From: CATOSD01 sp965203135
GTDB taxonomy: Bacteria; Chloroflexota; Dehalococcoidia; Lucifugimonadales; CATOSD01
Assembly (NCBI GenBank): GCA_965203135.1
Contig: CBDBBO010000001.1
Location: forward strand, 62,001 to 126,000
Length of the DNA stretch: 64,000 bases
Direction of reading: 5' to 3'
The notes under the pieces are model-generated. The model ran no database searches. It saw only the letters and a list, made by a program, of their open reading frames with translations, and had not been told where the DNA came from. The position numbers were made by a program, and so were the translations under genes. Positions 44,749 through 53,048 of the stretch are shown in pieces (positions within the stretch are counted from its first letter, which is position 1; each line of letters starts with the position of its first letter).

Positions 44749-46608
44749 ATGGGAACAAAACTACTAACTGCGTCGCAGGCATTGGTGAACTTCCTGAAGC
44801 AGCAGTACGTAGAGCGGGATGGCGTAGAGCACCGCTTCTTCGCGGGTTGCGCAGGCATCTTCGGGCACGGAATCGTTGCCGGACTCGGCCAGGCGTTGCA
44901 CCAGACACCAGACTTCCCCTACTTTCAGGGACGCAACGAGCAGGCTATCGTCCATATGGCCGTCGGCTTCGCGAAAATGCGCAATCGTCTCGGCTCCTTT
45001 GCTTGCACTGCCTCCATTGGTCCCGGCTCCACCAATCTGGTCACAGGGGCGGCTGGCGCGACCGTCAACCGATTGCCGGTGCTTCTTCTTCCCAGCGACA
45101 TCTTTGCGCGTAGAATGGCGTCTCCTCATCTGCAAGCAATGGAGTCCGAGCATACGCTGGATATCTCCGTAAACGACTGTCTGAAGCCGGTTTCTCGCTA
45201 TTGGGACCGGATCTATCGGCCAGAGCAACTCATCGCCGCGATGCTGCACTCCATGCGGGTGCTGACATCTCCCGCGGACACAGGGGCCGTCACGCTATGC
45301 CTGCCCCAGGACGTGCAGGCGGAGGCTTACCGCTACCCGGAGGAGCTGTTCGCCAAGCGAGTGTGGACGATTCCGCGCACGCCTCCCGACAAGGGGATGC
45401 TCGCGCGGGCGGCGGAGTGGATAAGAGGCAGTAAGACTCCGCTGATCGTCGCCGGAGGCGGGTGCATATACAGCGAGGCCACGGAGGCGCTCTCTGAGTT
45501 CGCTCGGAACACAGGCATACCGGTGGCGGAGACTCACGCAGGCAAGGGCTCTGTTCACTACCAGCACCCTCAGTCGGTCGGGACGCTGGGGGTGACAGGC
45601 GCGCTTGGGGGAAATCGCCTGGCACGGGACGCGGACCTGGTGGTGGGTATTGGAACGCGATACACCGACTTTACAACGTCCTCGAAGACTGCGTTCCAAC
45701 ATCCAGACGTTCGTTTTATCAACATCAATGTCGCCGAGATCGACGCGCACAAGCACAATGCACTGGCCCTCGTTGCCGATGCGCGAGCTGCGCTGGAAGA
45801 GTTGTCCGCCGCCGTGGCAGGCTTTCGCGTCACCGACGAGTACGTCGCCGCCGTCGCCCAACTGCGGCAGGAGTGGGACGACGAGGTCGAGGCGTACTAT
45901 CATCCGGAGAGCGATGGGGACATTACGCAGGCCGAGGTTATCGGTGCCGTCAATTCGTTCTCAGGACCGCGCGACGTGGTCGTCTGCGCTTCCGGCAGCC
46001 TGACCGGCGACCTGCACAAGCTGTGGCGCACCAGGGACCCGAAGGGCTACCAGATGGAGCACGGCTACTCCACGATGGGATACGAGATCGCCGGGGGGCT
46101 AGGCGCGAAGATGGCCGCCCCCGACCGGGACGTGTACGTGTTGATGGGGGACGGGTGCTACCTGATGATGTCCTCGGAGATACTGACTTCGATCCAGGAA
46201 GGGATAAAGCTCACGATCGTGCTCCTTGACAACCACGGCTTCGCGAGCATCAACCGCCTTTCACACGCAACCGGGAGCGAGGGCTTCGGCACGGAGTTTC
46301 GCTCCCGGGGTGAAGACGGTCAGTTAAGCGGGGACTACCTGCCCATCGACTTCGCCGCCAGCGCCCGCGCCCTGGGCGCCCACACAATAAGGGTGGACGG
46401 TCGGGAGGAATTGCGGCGGGCCCTGATCGAAGCGAAGGAGTCCCCGCGAACCACTGTAATCGTAGTCGAGCCGGACCCCTCGCAAGCCGTGCGAAACTAC
46501 GACTCCTGGTGGGACGTACCGATGTCCGAGGTCTCGGAAAGCGCCGCCGTGTTGAGGGCACGCGGAGAGTACGAAGAGACGGTCAAGAAGCAGCGCTACT
46601 ATCTGTAA
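44749..46608 (+). CDS. iolD: ThDP-dependent hydrolase, IolD type
   Basis: 619 residues from ATG at 44749, aligning with IolD starts (LLTASQALVNFLKQQYVERD). The ThDP motif region GDGCYLMMSSEILTSIQEG, followed by LLDNHGFASI, is specific to IolD (3D-trihydroxycyclohexane-1,2-dione acylhydrolase of inositol breakdown), and GYSTMGYEIAGGLGAKMA precedes it. No other inositol genes are near, so the substrate may be a different cyclic dione. Overlaps the VOC gene stop by 10 bases, convergently. Confidence 0.88.
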   Translation: MGTKLLTASQALVNFLKQQYVERDGVEHRFFAGCAGIFGHGIVAGLGQALHQTPDFPYFQGRNEQAIVHMAVGFAKMRNRLGSFACTASIGPGSTNLVTGAAGATVNRLPVLLLPSDIFARRMASPHLQAMESEHTLDISVNDCLKPVSRYWDRIYRPEQLIAAMLHSMRVLTSPADTGAVTLCLPQDVQAEAYRYPEELFAKRVWTIPRTPPDKGMLARAAEWIRGSKTPLIVAGGGCIYSEATEALSEFARNTGIPVAETHAGKGSVHYQHPQSVGTLGVTGALGGNRLARDADLVVGIGTRYTDFTTSSKTAFQHPDVRFININVAEIDAHKHNALALVADARAALEELSAAVAGFRVTDEYVAAVAQLRQEWDDEVEAYYHPESDGDITQAEVIGAVNSFSGPRDVVVCASGSLTGDLHKLWRTRDPKGYQMEHGYSTMGYEIAGGLGAKMAAPDRDVYVLMGDGCYLMMSSEILTSIQEGIKLTIVLLDNHGFASINRLSHATGSEGFGTEFRSRGEDGQLSGDYLPIDFAASARALGAHTIRVDGREELRRALIEAKESPRTTVIVVEPDPSQAVRNYDSWWDVPMSEVSESAAVLRARGEYEETVKKQRYYL

Positions 46609-47012
46609 GTAGGTTGGGATGCGTCGGTCGGCCCCTCGCCCATCCACTGCACGAGTTCTATGCGAACGTTGTCGGGGCCTGTGATCTCGGCGGTCCTCAC
46701 ACCAGGGCGGGGCATGGCCGGTTCCTGGCTGAAACAGGCGCCTTTCGACCTGAGGTCGGCGACCGCCGCGTCCATGTCGTCGGTGCTGAGGCCAAAGTGG
46801 TCCACGCCGTAGTGAGGCCCAGCCGGTCCGTCGGCAAGTTCGCCCCCCGTAACGTGAACCCGCCGCCCGTTGAAATCCAGCATGACAGTCCTGACGCCCC
46901 CCGCCACCGGCGTAGCGATGACGGTGGCGCCGAACATTCGCCGGCAGAACTCGACCAGCCCGTCCGGGTCTCTACTCATCAGGTGAACGTGATCAAAGGT
47001 GTAGTCCGGCAA
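46599..47012 (-). CDS. VOC-family (glyoxalase/dioxygenase-like) protein
   Basis: 137 residues. TFDHVHLMSRDPDGLVEFCR and HYGVDHFGLSTDDMDAAVAD are the two beta-alpha-beta-beta-beta modules; metal-ligand positions His in DHVHL and DHFGL and Glu in NVRIELVQW are present. TTG at 47012 is the start because AGGAGG lies 4 bases upstream and no ATG fits. It could be a lyase, isomerase or dioxygenase in the neighbouring pathway. Confidence 0.85.
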   Translation of the reverse strand: MPDYTFDHVHLMSRDPDGLVEFCRRMFGATVIATPVAGGVRTVMLDFNGRRVHVTGGELADGPAGPHYGVDHFGLSTDDMDAAVADLRSKGACFSQEPAMPRPGVRTAEITGPDNVRIELVQWMGEGPTDASQPTYR

Positions 47013-47074
47013 TTCGCCTCCTGTTGCGTCTCGGTTATTCGCCGCGTTCCACCAGACACATGGCCGCGAGTCGG

Positions 47075-47974
47075 CTAGAGCTGCTGGCGAAGCTTGGGAT
47101 CCAGCGTATCCCTAAGCCAGTCGCCGAACAGGTTCAGCGACAACACCGTCACCAGGATGGCCAGACCGGGCATGGTGGAGACCCACCAGGCTCCAGCGAG
47201 CACATCTCTTCCCTCGGCCACCAGCGAACCCCAGGCTGGTTCGGGTGGAGGAATGCCCGCGCCCAGAAAGCTCAGGCTCGCCTCCAGGATGATCACCAGG
47301 CCTACTTGGAGCGTGGCCACGACCGTTACGGTGTTGCGGACGCCCGGCCAAAGGTGCCTGATCAGTATGCGCGGGGTGGAGGCGCCGGCCACCTGCGCGA
47401 GGGCTATGTAGTCCATCTCCTTGAGCTTGAGCACCTCTCCGCGCACCATGCGTGCGAAGCGCACCCAGATCCACAGACCCATAATCAGCAGCAAGACTCC
47501 GAAGGAAGGGCCTAGGGCCACAACGAAGACCAGGGCGACCAGAATGAGCGGCAGGGCCATGAAGATGTCCACAACGCGCATTATCAGCTCATCGACCAGG
47601 CCTCCGTACCAGCCGGAGATCAGGCCCAGGATGGTGCCGATGCCCCCGCCTACCAGCAGCACAACCGCCGCAACCATGAGAGACACGCGCGCGCCGTAGC
47701 TGATTCTCGCGAATATGTCCCGGCCCTGCTGGTCGGTTCCAAGGATGTGGTCGCTGCTTCCCCCCTCCATCCACATGGGCGGGTGGAGCCGCTCGGAAAG
47801 TTCTCCGACCCTGGGGTTGTGCGATGACAACCAGGGAGCGAGCACGCCGTCGGCGACCACCAGCGTGAGAACCAGGACCGGAATGATGGGTAGGCGCCTG
47901 GCGTAACGCAGCAACACGGCCGGTCGCAGTCTGCTCACTCGAAGCGCCAGACTCAGCCTTGTTTCGTCGGCCAT
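47075..47974 (-). CDS. Peptide-type ABC transporter permease (DppC/OppC type)
   Basis: 299 residues with a first membrane segment IIPVLVLTLVVADGVLAPWL, LGTDQQGRDIFARISYGAR (typical DppC start of the permease domain), five further membrane segments, and the EAA loop in QVAGASTPRILIRHLWPG. It sits 16 bases after the DppB-type gene. It forms the membrane channel with that protein. Confidence 0.92.
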   Translation of the reverse strand: MADETRLSLALRVSRLRPAVLLRYARRLPIIPVLVLTLVVADGVLAPWLSSHNPRVGELSERLHPPMWMEGGSSDHILGTDQQGRDIFARISYGARVSLMVAAVVLLVGGGIGTILGLISGWYGGLVDELIMRVVDIFMALPLILVALVFVVALGPSFGVLLLIMGLWIWVRFARMVRGEVLKLKEMDYIALAQVAGASTPRILIRHLWPGVRNTVTVVATLQVGLVIILEASLSFLGAGIPPPEPAWGSLVAEGRDVLAGAWWVSTMPGLAILVTVLSLNLFGDWLRDTLDPKLRQQL

Positions 47975-47990
47975 AACTCGTACTCAAGCA

Positions 47991-48908
47991 CTATGCCAGG
48001 CGAATCCTGGGGTCTATGCGGGCATACAGCACGTCGACCAGAAATGCCGCTGCCAGGTATGCCATCGTAAATATGATGACCACCCCCTGAAGCAGCGTGT
48101 AATCGGCGTGCCTGACCGCTCGCCATGCGAGGTTGCCCAACCCGGGCCATGCGAACACAGTCTCCGTAATGAGAGACCCCGTCACCATGCTGCCGAGGGT
48201 GAGTCCGGCCATGGTGAGCGGGGGGATGAGAGCGTTCGGAAGGGTGTGCTTCCAAACGACGTCGCGGCCAGGGACGCCCTTAGACTTTGCAAACTTCACG
48301 TACTCTGAGTCCAGCTCGTCCAGCATCGCCGAGCGCATGATGCGAAGGTTAGCCGCCATGACGGCCCATCCAAACGTTACAGAGGGCAGGATGAAGCTTC
48401 GCCAGTCTTCTCTCCCGGCGTAGGGCAGCCACTCCAGCCGCACGGCAAAGAAGAAGATCAGCATTATGCCAATCCAGAAAGTTGGGGCCGACTGCCCTAT
48501 CAGGGCGATTACCTTGCCCACCAGGTCCAGTCCGCCTCCACGTCTCACCGCACCGAGTATGCCCAGTGACATGCCGCCGATCAGGGAAAACGCGAATGCG
48601 CTCAGGCCCAGTTGCAGGGTGGCCGGCAGACGCTCGAGGATGACATCCATCACCGGGCGCCGCTCGGAGAACGAATTGCCCATGTCGCCTCTGAGAAGGC
48701 CCGTCAGGAACAGCCAGTACTGATGATGGACGGGCTTGTCCAGGCCCAGTTCTTCCCCGAGATTCTCCCAGTCCTCATCCGTTGCCCACGGATCCAGCAT
48801 GAGAGACCTCGGGTCCCCTGCGATACGGGCCAGCAAGAAGACGACGATGGAGACGAGGAATAGAGTGACGAGAGTGACTGCTATGCGCCTTATCAGGAAG
48901 CGTGTCAT
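47991..48908 (-). CDS. Peptide-type ABC transporter permease (DppB/OppB type)
   Basis: 305 residues: MTRFLIRRIAVTLVTLFLVS begins the first membrane helix, GDPRSLMLDPWATDEDWENL the periplasmic segment, and YVKFAKSKGVPGRDVVWKHT with LPNALIPPLT the EAA loop. Six membrane segments in all. Downstream of the binding-protein gene by 181 bases and upstream of the DppC-type gene, same strand. Confidence 0.92.
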   Translation of the reverse strand: MTRFLIRRIAVTLVTLFLVSIVVFLLARIAGDPRSLMLDPWATDEDWENLGEELGLDKPVHHQYWLFLTGLLRGDMGNSFSERRPVMDVILERLPATLQLGLSAFAFSLIGGMSLGILGAVRRGGGLDLVGKVIALIGQSAPTFWIGIMLIFFFAVRLEWLPYAGREDWRSFILPSVTFGWAVMAANLRIMRSAMLDELDSEYVKFAKSKGVPGRDVVWKHTLPNALIPPLTMAGLTLGSMVTGSLITETVFAWPGLGNLAWRAVRHADYTLLQGVVIIFTMAYLAAAFLVDVLYARIDPRIRLA

Positions 48909-49089
48909 GACATCTCAGTGCTCTATGCCTATCGCCTCAAGTAAGGAGAGCTCCAACCGATGGAGCGTTGTCTGTCGCGGTCGGAAAGCCGGGCAGGGGC
49001 GAAGCAGGTGGGACGAGGCTTTGGCCACGCCCACCTGCCAGCTCGGCCAGCAGCTTCCGGTCAGCTTGCCAGGAGCAAACCTGGGGGTG

Positions 49090-51219
49090 TTACTGGCGGT
49101 GCCTTGCCCATTCGAGTGCTGTCAGCGCTCGCGGGTCGCCCCGGTCCTGGTGGTCGGCAAACCACGGATCCAGGTCGGGCCCGAGAGGCCAAACGAGCGA
49201 AACGGTGTAGACTCCAGCCTCCAGCGAGTTGTCGAAGACGAACTGCGCTACCTCGCGCTGCTTGTCGAACCGCGCGGCCGTGTCGAATATCACCCTTGCC
49301 TCGCCCACAAGCCGGTCCACCGTCTCGTGTTCGAAGCCCATGTTGAAACCCGACGTGCTGAGCATCAAACCCATCAGACGAAGCGGCTCTCTTGTCGCAT
49401 TGGTGCCATGGCAGTTGAGGTGGCTCCAATCTCGGCCTCGTATCAGTGGCGAGGCGCTCGCATAGGGCATCGGGGCCATTTCGACGCGAATGCCTACCTT
49501 CTCCAGCATACCGCCAATGGCAGTGCACGCCTGTACATCGCCCGGCACCTGGCGGGGATAGACCATAAGCCTGGCATCGAAGCCGTCGGGATAACCGGCC
49601 TCCGTCAGAAGTTGCTTCGCCATCTCAGGGTCGTAGGACCACTTGACACCCGGCGGCAGCTTGTCCTCCTTGTTCTCCCATCCCCACAACGTCAGCGGCT
49701 CGCCAAGACCCCTCACCAGTTCATTGACGATGGTCTCCCGGTCGATGGCGATTGTCATCGCCTTTCTGACCTTTCGCGCCTTCTCCCACTCAGGGGAGTT
49801 CACGTCTGCCGAGGAGGATATCCAGGGCAGGGAAGGGTCGTATCCGGGCCGTTCCGTGACGTAGTAGTTGCCGTATATGCCGAAGTGCATTGTGGCGCCC
49901 GGCGAGCTTTCCATCAGTTTCGCACCCGGAACCTTCTCCACCTCCGGCAGCGTGTCAAACGCCATGACGAATGTGTCCAGCCTTCTTGTCTGGAAGCCCG
50001 CTAACCTGGTAGTCTCCTCCGGCACTTCATGGAGCGTTAACTGTGCGAAGTCGGGAGTCTTGCGCCAGTGGTCTTCCACCGCCTCCCACGAGAAGAAGTC
50101 CGATGTCCGGTGTTCGGCCACATCCCAGGGGCCGGTGGTCGCGCAGTTGTCGGTGGCCGCCTCCCATCCGACTTCCTCCACCTGCTCTTGACTCAAAATG
50201 TAAGCACAGTACGGGCAGGACATCTCCGCCAACATGCCAACAGCGGGCTCGCCGGTGTTGACTCTAATGGTGTAATCGCCCTCGACTTCGACCGAGCCCT
50301 CCGGGTTCTGCCACATCCCTCTCAGCGCGCCTGCGCGCGGCAAGGCAGAGCCTTCTTCCGTACCCCTCATTATTGTGAAGACGACGTCTGCGGCGGTGAG
50401 TTCGCCGTATCCCTTGGTGAACGAGACTCCTCTGTTTAACTCGAACGTCCAGGTGAGCATGTCATCGGAGAGATCCCAGCTCCTGGCCAACTCGGGCACA
50501 ATCTCGTCCCTGGTGTTGACGGTGAAGAGGGTTTCGTGGCCCTGCATGCCCACGTCCGCCACGCCAGCGGTGTGCTTGGGGTCGCATATGTAGGCCCCAA
50601 GCTCCGCTCTGCCGACGTCGATAGTGCCCTCCGGCTCGCCGGAAGGCTCGGCCATCACTGCAGCGGCCACGGCAGACTCGACCGCTCCCTGTATCTCCGT
50701 CTGCTGCGCGGCCAGTGCGCTCTCTATGGCCATGGCGACCTGATCTTCGGTTACGCCCGGCCTTGCCTCGAGGGCGCTCTGGATGGCCGCGGCGACCTGC
50801 TCCTCGGTGACGCCGGGCTGCTGTGCTCTGAGCGCCCTGGCGATCTCTGTCGCCACGTCCTCGGTGGTAACTCCGGGGCGTGCCTCCAGCGCGGTAGCGA
50901 TGGCGGACGCCACGTCTTCGGCGGTAACACCAGGCCGATCGGCCAGGACCTTCGCAACCTCCGAAGCCACATCCTGAGTGCTGACACCGGGCTGGGCCGC
51001 GAGCGCCGACTGAATGGCGTTTGCCATATCTTCGGCCGTGACTCCCTGCGGCTGGTTCTCCAGTGCTTGCTGGACGATCGCGGAAATGTCAACCGGTGTC
51101 AGTGTCGGCACCGGGGTTGGCGCAGGCTCCTCCTCGCCGCAGGCCAACACGCTCATCATCAGCAGCAACACCGCCGGAATTGCCAATAGGAACTTGTGCT
51201 TTTCGAGCCAGGTAGCCAA
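49090..51219 (-). CDS. Family-5 ABC solute-binding lipoprotein with repeat stalk
   Basis: 709 residues from TTG at 51219 (AAGGAGG 7 bases upstream). FLLAIPAVLLLMMSVLAC is a lipoprotein signal. Residues about 50-165 are six tandem 19-residue units (PGVTxEDVAxAIxxALxAR) that should form a helical stalk. The SBP_bac_5 domain follows: GHETLFTVNTRDEIVPELAR, WTFELNRGVSFTKGYGELTA and ARKVRKAMTIAIDRETIVNE. It captures peptides, opines or similar solutes outside the membrane for the DppBC-type permeases. Confidence 0.92.
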   Translation of the reverse strand: MATWLEKHKFLLAIPAVLLLMMSVLACGEEEPAPTPVPTLTPVDISAIVQQALENQPQGVTAEDMANAIQSALAAQPGVSTQDVASEVAKVLADRPGVTAEDVASAIATALEARPGVTTEDVATEIARALRAQQPGVTEEQVAAAIQSALEARPGVTEDQVAMAIESALAAQQTEIQGAVESAVAAAVMAEPSGEPEGTIDVGRAELGAYICDPKHTAGVADVGMQGHETLFTVNTRDEIVPELARSWDLSDDMLTWTFELNRGVSFTKGYGELTAADVVFTIMRGTEEGSALPRAGALRGMWQNPEGSVEVEGDYTIRVNTGEPAVGMLAEMSCPYCAYILSQEQVEEVGWEAATDNCATTGPWDVAEHRTSDFFSWEAVEDHWRKTPDFAQLTLHEVPEETTRLAGFQTRRLDTFVMAFDTLPEVEKVPGAKLMESSPGATMHFGIYGNYYVTERPGYDPSLPWISSSADVNSPEWEKARKVRKAMTIAIDRETIVNELVRGLGEPLTLWGWENKEDKLPPGVKWSYDPEMAKQLLTEAGYPDGFDARLMVYPRQVPGDVQACTAIGGMLEKVGIRVEMAPMPYASASPLIRGRDWSHLNCHGTNATREPLRLMGLMLSTSGFNMGFEHETVDRLVGEARVIFDTAARFDKQREVAQFVFDNSLEAGVYTVSLVWPLGPDLDPWFADHQDRGDPRALTALEWARHRQ
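50690..51060 (-). repeat. In-gene tandem repeat, about 57-bp units
   Basis: Six degenerate units encoding a 19-residue helix repeat between the lipobox and the binding domain of the solute-binding protein. Units differ at DNA level, so the array is old rather than freshly expanded. Confidence 0.8.
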
Positions 51220-51966
51220 AGTTGGGCCTCCTTCCGGTTGAGCGGTTGCCTTAAGGACCCTTACGCTTCCTCGAGTGATCAAGTAGCGAGTGTCGTAGCT
51301 CAGAATTGCTCTGGAAGCGTTTCACAGCGTAGAACTAGTGTGAACACTCCTCTTCGCGGGACAGGGGTATTAGGACGTTCCCAGACCACAAGCTGTGTGG
51401 CAATTGCCTAGCGAACTGTGAGTCGGGTCGGGATTGACGCAGGCTATCACAGGGGTGATAGGGTGTCAACGACAGCTCACGCTTACGAGCGATGGTGTGT
51501 CACACCCGGATCGTGTGTCCCCAGATGTGTGCCCAGAATACACAGACTCTGGCCTGGACTTCAGGTTATCCCCCAGCCTTTGGTCGCATCGACCGACTGG
51601 CCGACTGGACGCGGCATGAGTTACCAAAGGCGTCAGTTTCGGGTGTGGAGGACCCGGCTCAGTAGGAAACTCTATGTAACTGGTAACCGGCTTGGGTACA
51701 AGATGCTCAAGAGATTCGTAAGACTCTCCGGTAGAATCGAGGGATAGTGTACACCGTTCACTGTTAGCCTATGTGGCTAGACCGCGAGAGTCCAGGATCG
51801 ACGCTGGGGATGAGGTTATCCCCGGGGCAGTCCTGTGTACATTCAACTCCGATGTGGTGAGATGGAACCAAGGGGAATAGAACTACTGCGGCACTTGGGA
51901 TTCGGACTTAGGTATGCATCCCCCAGTTGTAAGTAGGAATTCCCACAATTCGTGCCCCAAGGACTA
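51220..51966. other. Non-coding region upstream of the solute-binding protein gene
   Basis: About 750 bases without a supported gene; less GC-rich than its surroundings. It probably holds the promoter of the leftward binding-protein/permease operon. A small inverted pair (TATCACAGGGGTGATAG near 51443-51459) could be an operator. Confidence 0.4.
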
Positions 51967-52041
51967 GAGATAGGGGGAATCGGAGTTAGCTGTAAAACAA
52001 GCATACATATGAACTTGTTCCCACATCTGTTACCACAGAAT
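51967..52041. repeat. Direct repeat copy 2, possible attachment site
   Basis: 75 bases matching the IS-interrupted copy at 23418-24427, same orientation, ending with the identical 22-base block at 52020-52041. Immediately to its right, minus-strand codons read PRKTRTDHYSRF, resembling the recombinase C-terminus PPETRTIHWR at copy 1. Confidence 0.7.
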
Positions 52042-52285
52042 CGGCTGTAATGGTCAGTTCGAGTCTTCCTTGGTGCGCCGGACGGGACTCAAGCCCCAGG
52101 CCATGACGTCGCTGGTTATGGCCGGCGAGTACGCCACCATGGGCATCTATCCAAAAGGCCACCTGATGCAGTTCATGCGGCCACGGCTGGACTCCGGCGT
52201 GCTGCCCACCACGAACGTCATAGCGTCAGACGTCCGGGCCATACCCTCGGCGGTGCGCATGCCCCGGTCCCACGACTGGCGGTAG
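52042..52285 (+). pseudogene. Junction: recombinase 3' scrap (minus) and C-terminal gene fragment (plus)
   Basis: The first ~40 bases on the minus strand resemble the last codons of the serine recombinase at 24.4 kb. On the plus strand an open frame, without a clear start, runs to a stop at 52285 and includes GLKPQAMTSLVMAGEYATMG and LDSGVLPTTNVIASDVRAIP. It looks like the 3' end of a gene cut by the repeat; I do not recognise the family. Confidence 0.4.
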
Positions 52286-52310
52286 TGCCCGGACGCGGTA
52301 CGCGGAGCGG

Positions 52311-52619
52311 CTAGCGTTCGGCGTAGACTTCCTGGGCGACGCGGACGGCGTTGGCGGCGGTGGGCCAGCCGGCGTAGAAGGCCATGTGGACTATGACCTC
52401 GGCTATCTCCTCTTTCGTAACACCGTTGTCTAGCGCGCGGCCTATGTGTCCACGGAGCTGATCGGTACGGTAGAGCGCAGTGAGGACGGCGACGGTGATG
52501 AGGCTGCGGTCGCGCTTGGAGAGGGCCTCGCGCTCCCAGATGTCGCCGAACACGACGTCGGCGGTTAGCTCGGCGAGCTTGGGGGCGATTTCGGCCATGA
52601 TTTCGCGTGAGGTGGTCAT
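52311..52619 (-). CDS. Carboxymuconolactone decarboxylase family protein 1
   Basis: 102 residues. LSKRDRSLITVAVLTALYRT, QLRGHIGRALDNGVTKEEIA and VIVHMAFYAGWPTAANAVRV match the CMD family closely, including the conserved His and Glu region of the gamma-carboxymuconolactone decarboxylases. No CxxC motif, so not the peroxidase (AhpD) type. It lies 21 bases after a second CMD-like gene. Confidence 0.9.
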   Translation of the reverse strand: MTTSREIMAEIAPKLAELTADVVFGDIWEREALSKRDRSLITVAVLTALYRTDQLRGHIGRALDNGVTKEEIAEVIVHMAFYAGWPTAANAVRVAQEVYAER

Positions 52620-52640
52620 GTGGGGTCTCCTTTGGGGGGC

Positions 52641-53012
52641 TTAGGTGTCGAAGCCGGTTTCGGCGGCCCACGCCTGGACGCCGCGGCGGAATGCCAGGGC
52701 ACCCATGGGAGCGATGACGGCCTGAAGGGCCTCCAGTATCTCCCGCGGCGTGGCGCCCTCGTCCAGCGCGAGGCGGACGTGTAGCTGGATCTGCTCGACG
52801 TCGGCCCGCAACGCGGCCTCCACGACTATCTGCAACAACTCCTTGGTTTTGCGGTCGAGCGTGCGTTGGCCGGTGTAGGTGGCCTCGATGAACTCGCCGT
52901 ACTTCTTGGCCCACTCCAGGTCGGCCTCGGCCAGGATACGGTGCATCTCCAGGGTATAGCCGCGGCTCTGCTGCATTCGCGCCAGGTACTCGTTCGCGTT
53001 CTCGGTGGTCAT
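52641..53012 (-). CDS. Carboxymuconolactone decarboxylase-like protein 2
   Basis: 123 residues. FIEATYTGQRTLDRKTKELL, VEQIQLHVRLALDEGATPRE and ILEALQAVIAPMGALAFRRG follow the CMD fold but are more divergent than the neighbour; no CxxC pair. ATG at 53012. Clustered with a zinc alcohol dehydrogenase upstream, it suggests degradation of an aromatic- or lactone-derived compound. Confidence 0.85.
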   Translation of the reverse strand: MTTENANEYLARMQQSRGYTLEMHRILAEADLEWAKKYGEFIEATYTGQRTLDRKTKELLQIVVEAALRADVEQIQLHVRLALDEGATPREILEALQAVIAPMGALAFRRGVQAWAAETGFDT

Positions 53013-53048
53013 GGGGATATGCCTCCAAATCCGGGTATCCGGGACTCG

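Noticed and set aside
44749..46608. Acetolactate synthase
   Set aside because: The ThDP region GDGCYLMMSSEILTSIQEG and overall length match IolD rather than IlvB; no ilvN or ilvC neighbours.
52020..52085. tRNA 3' end as integration target (GTTCGAGTC-like segment)
   Set aside because: The expected T-arm stem does not pair and no acceptor stem or anticodon arm can be folded upstream.
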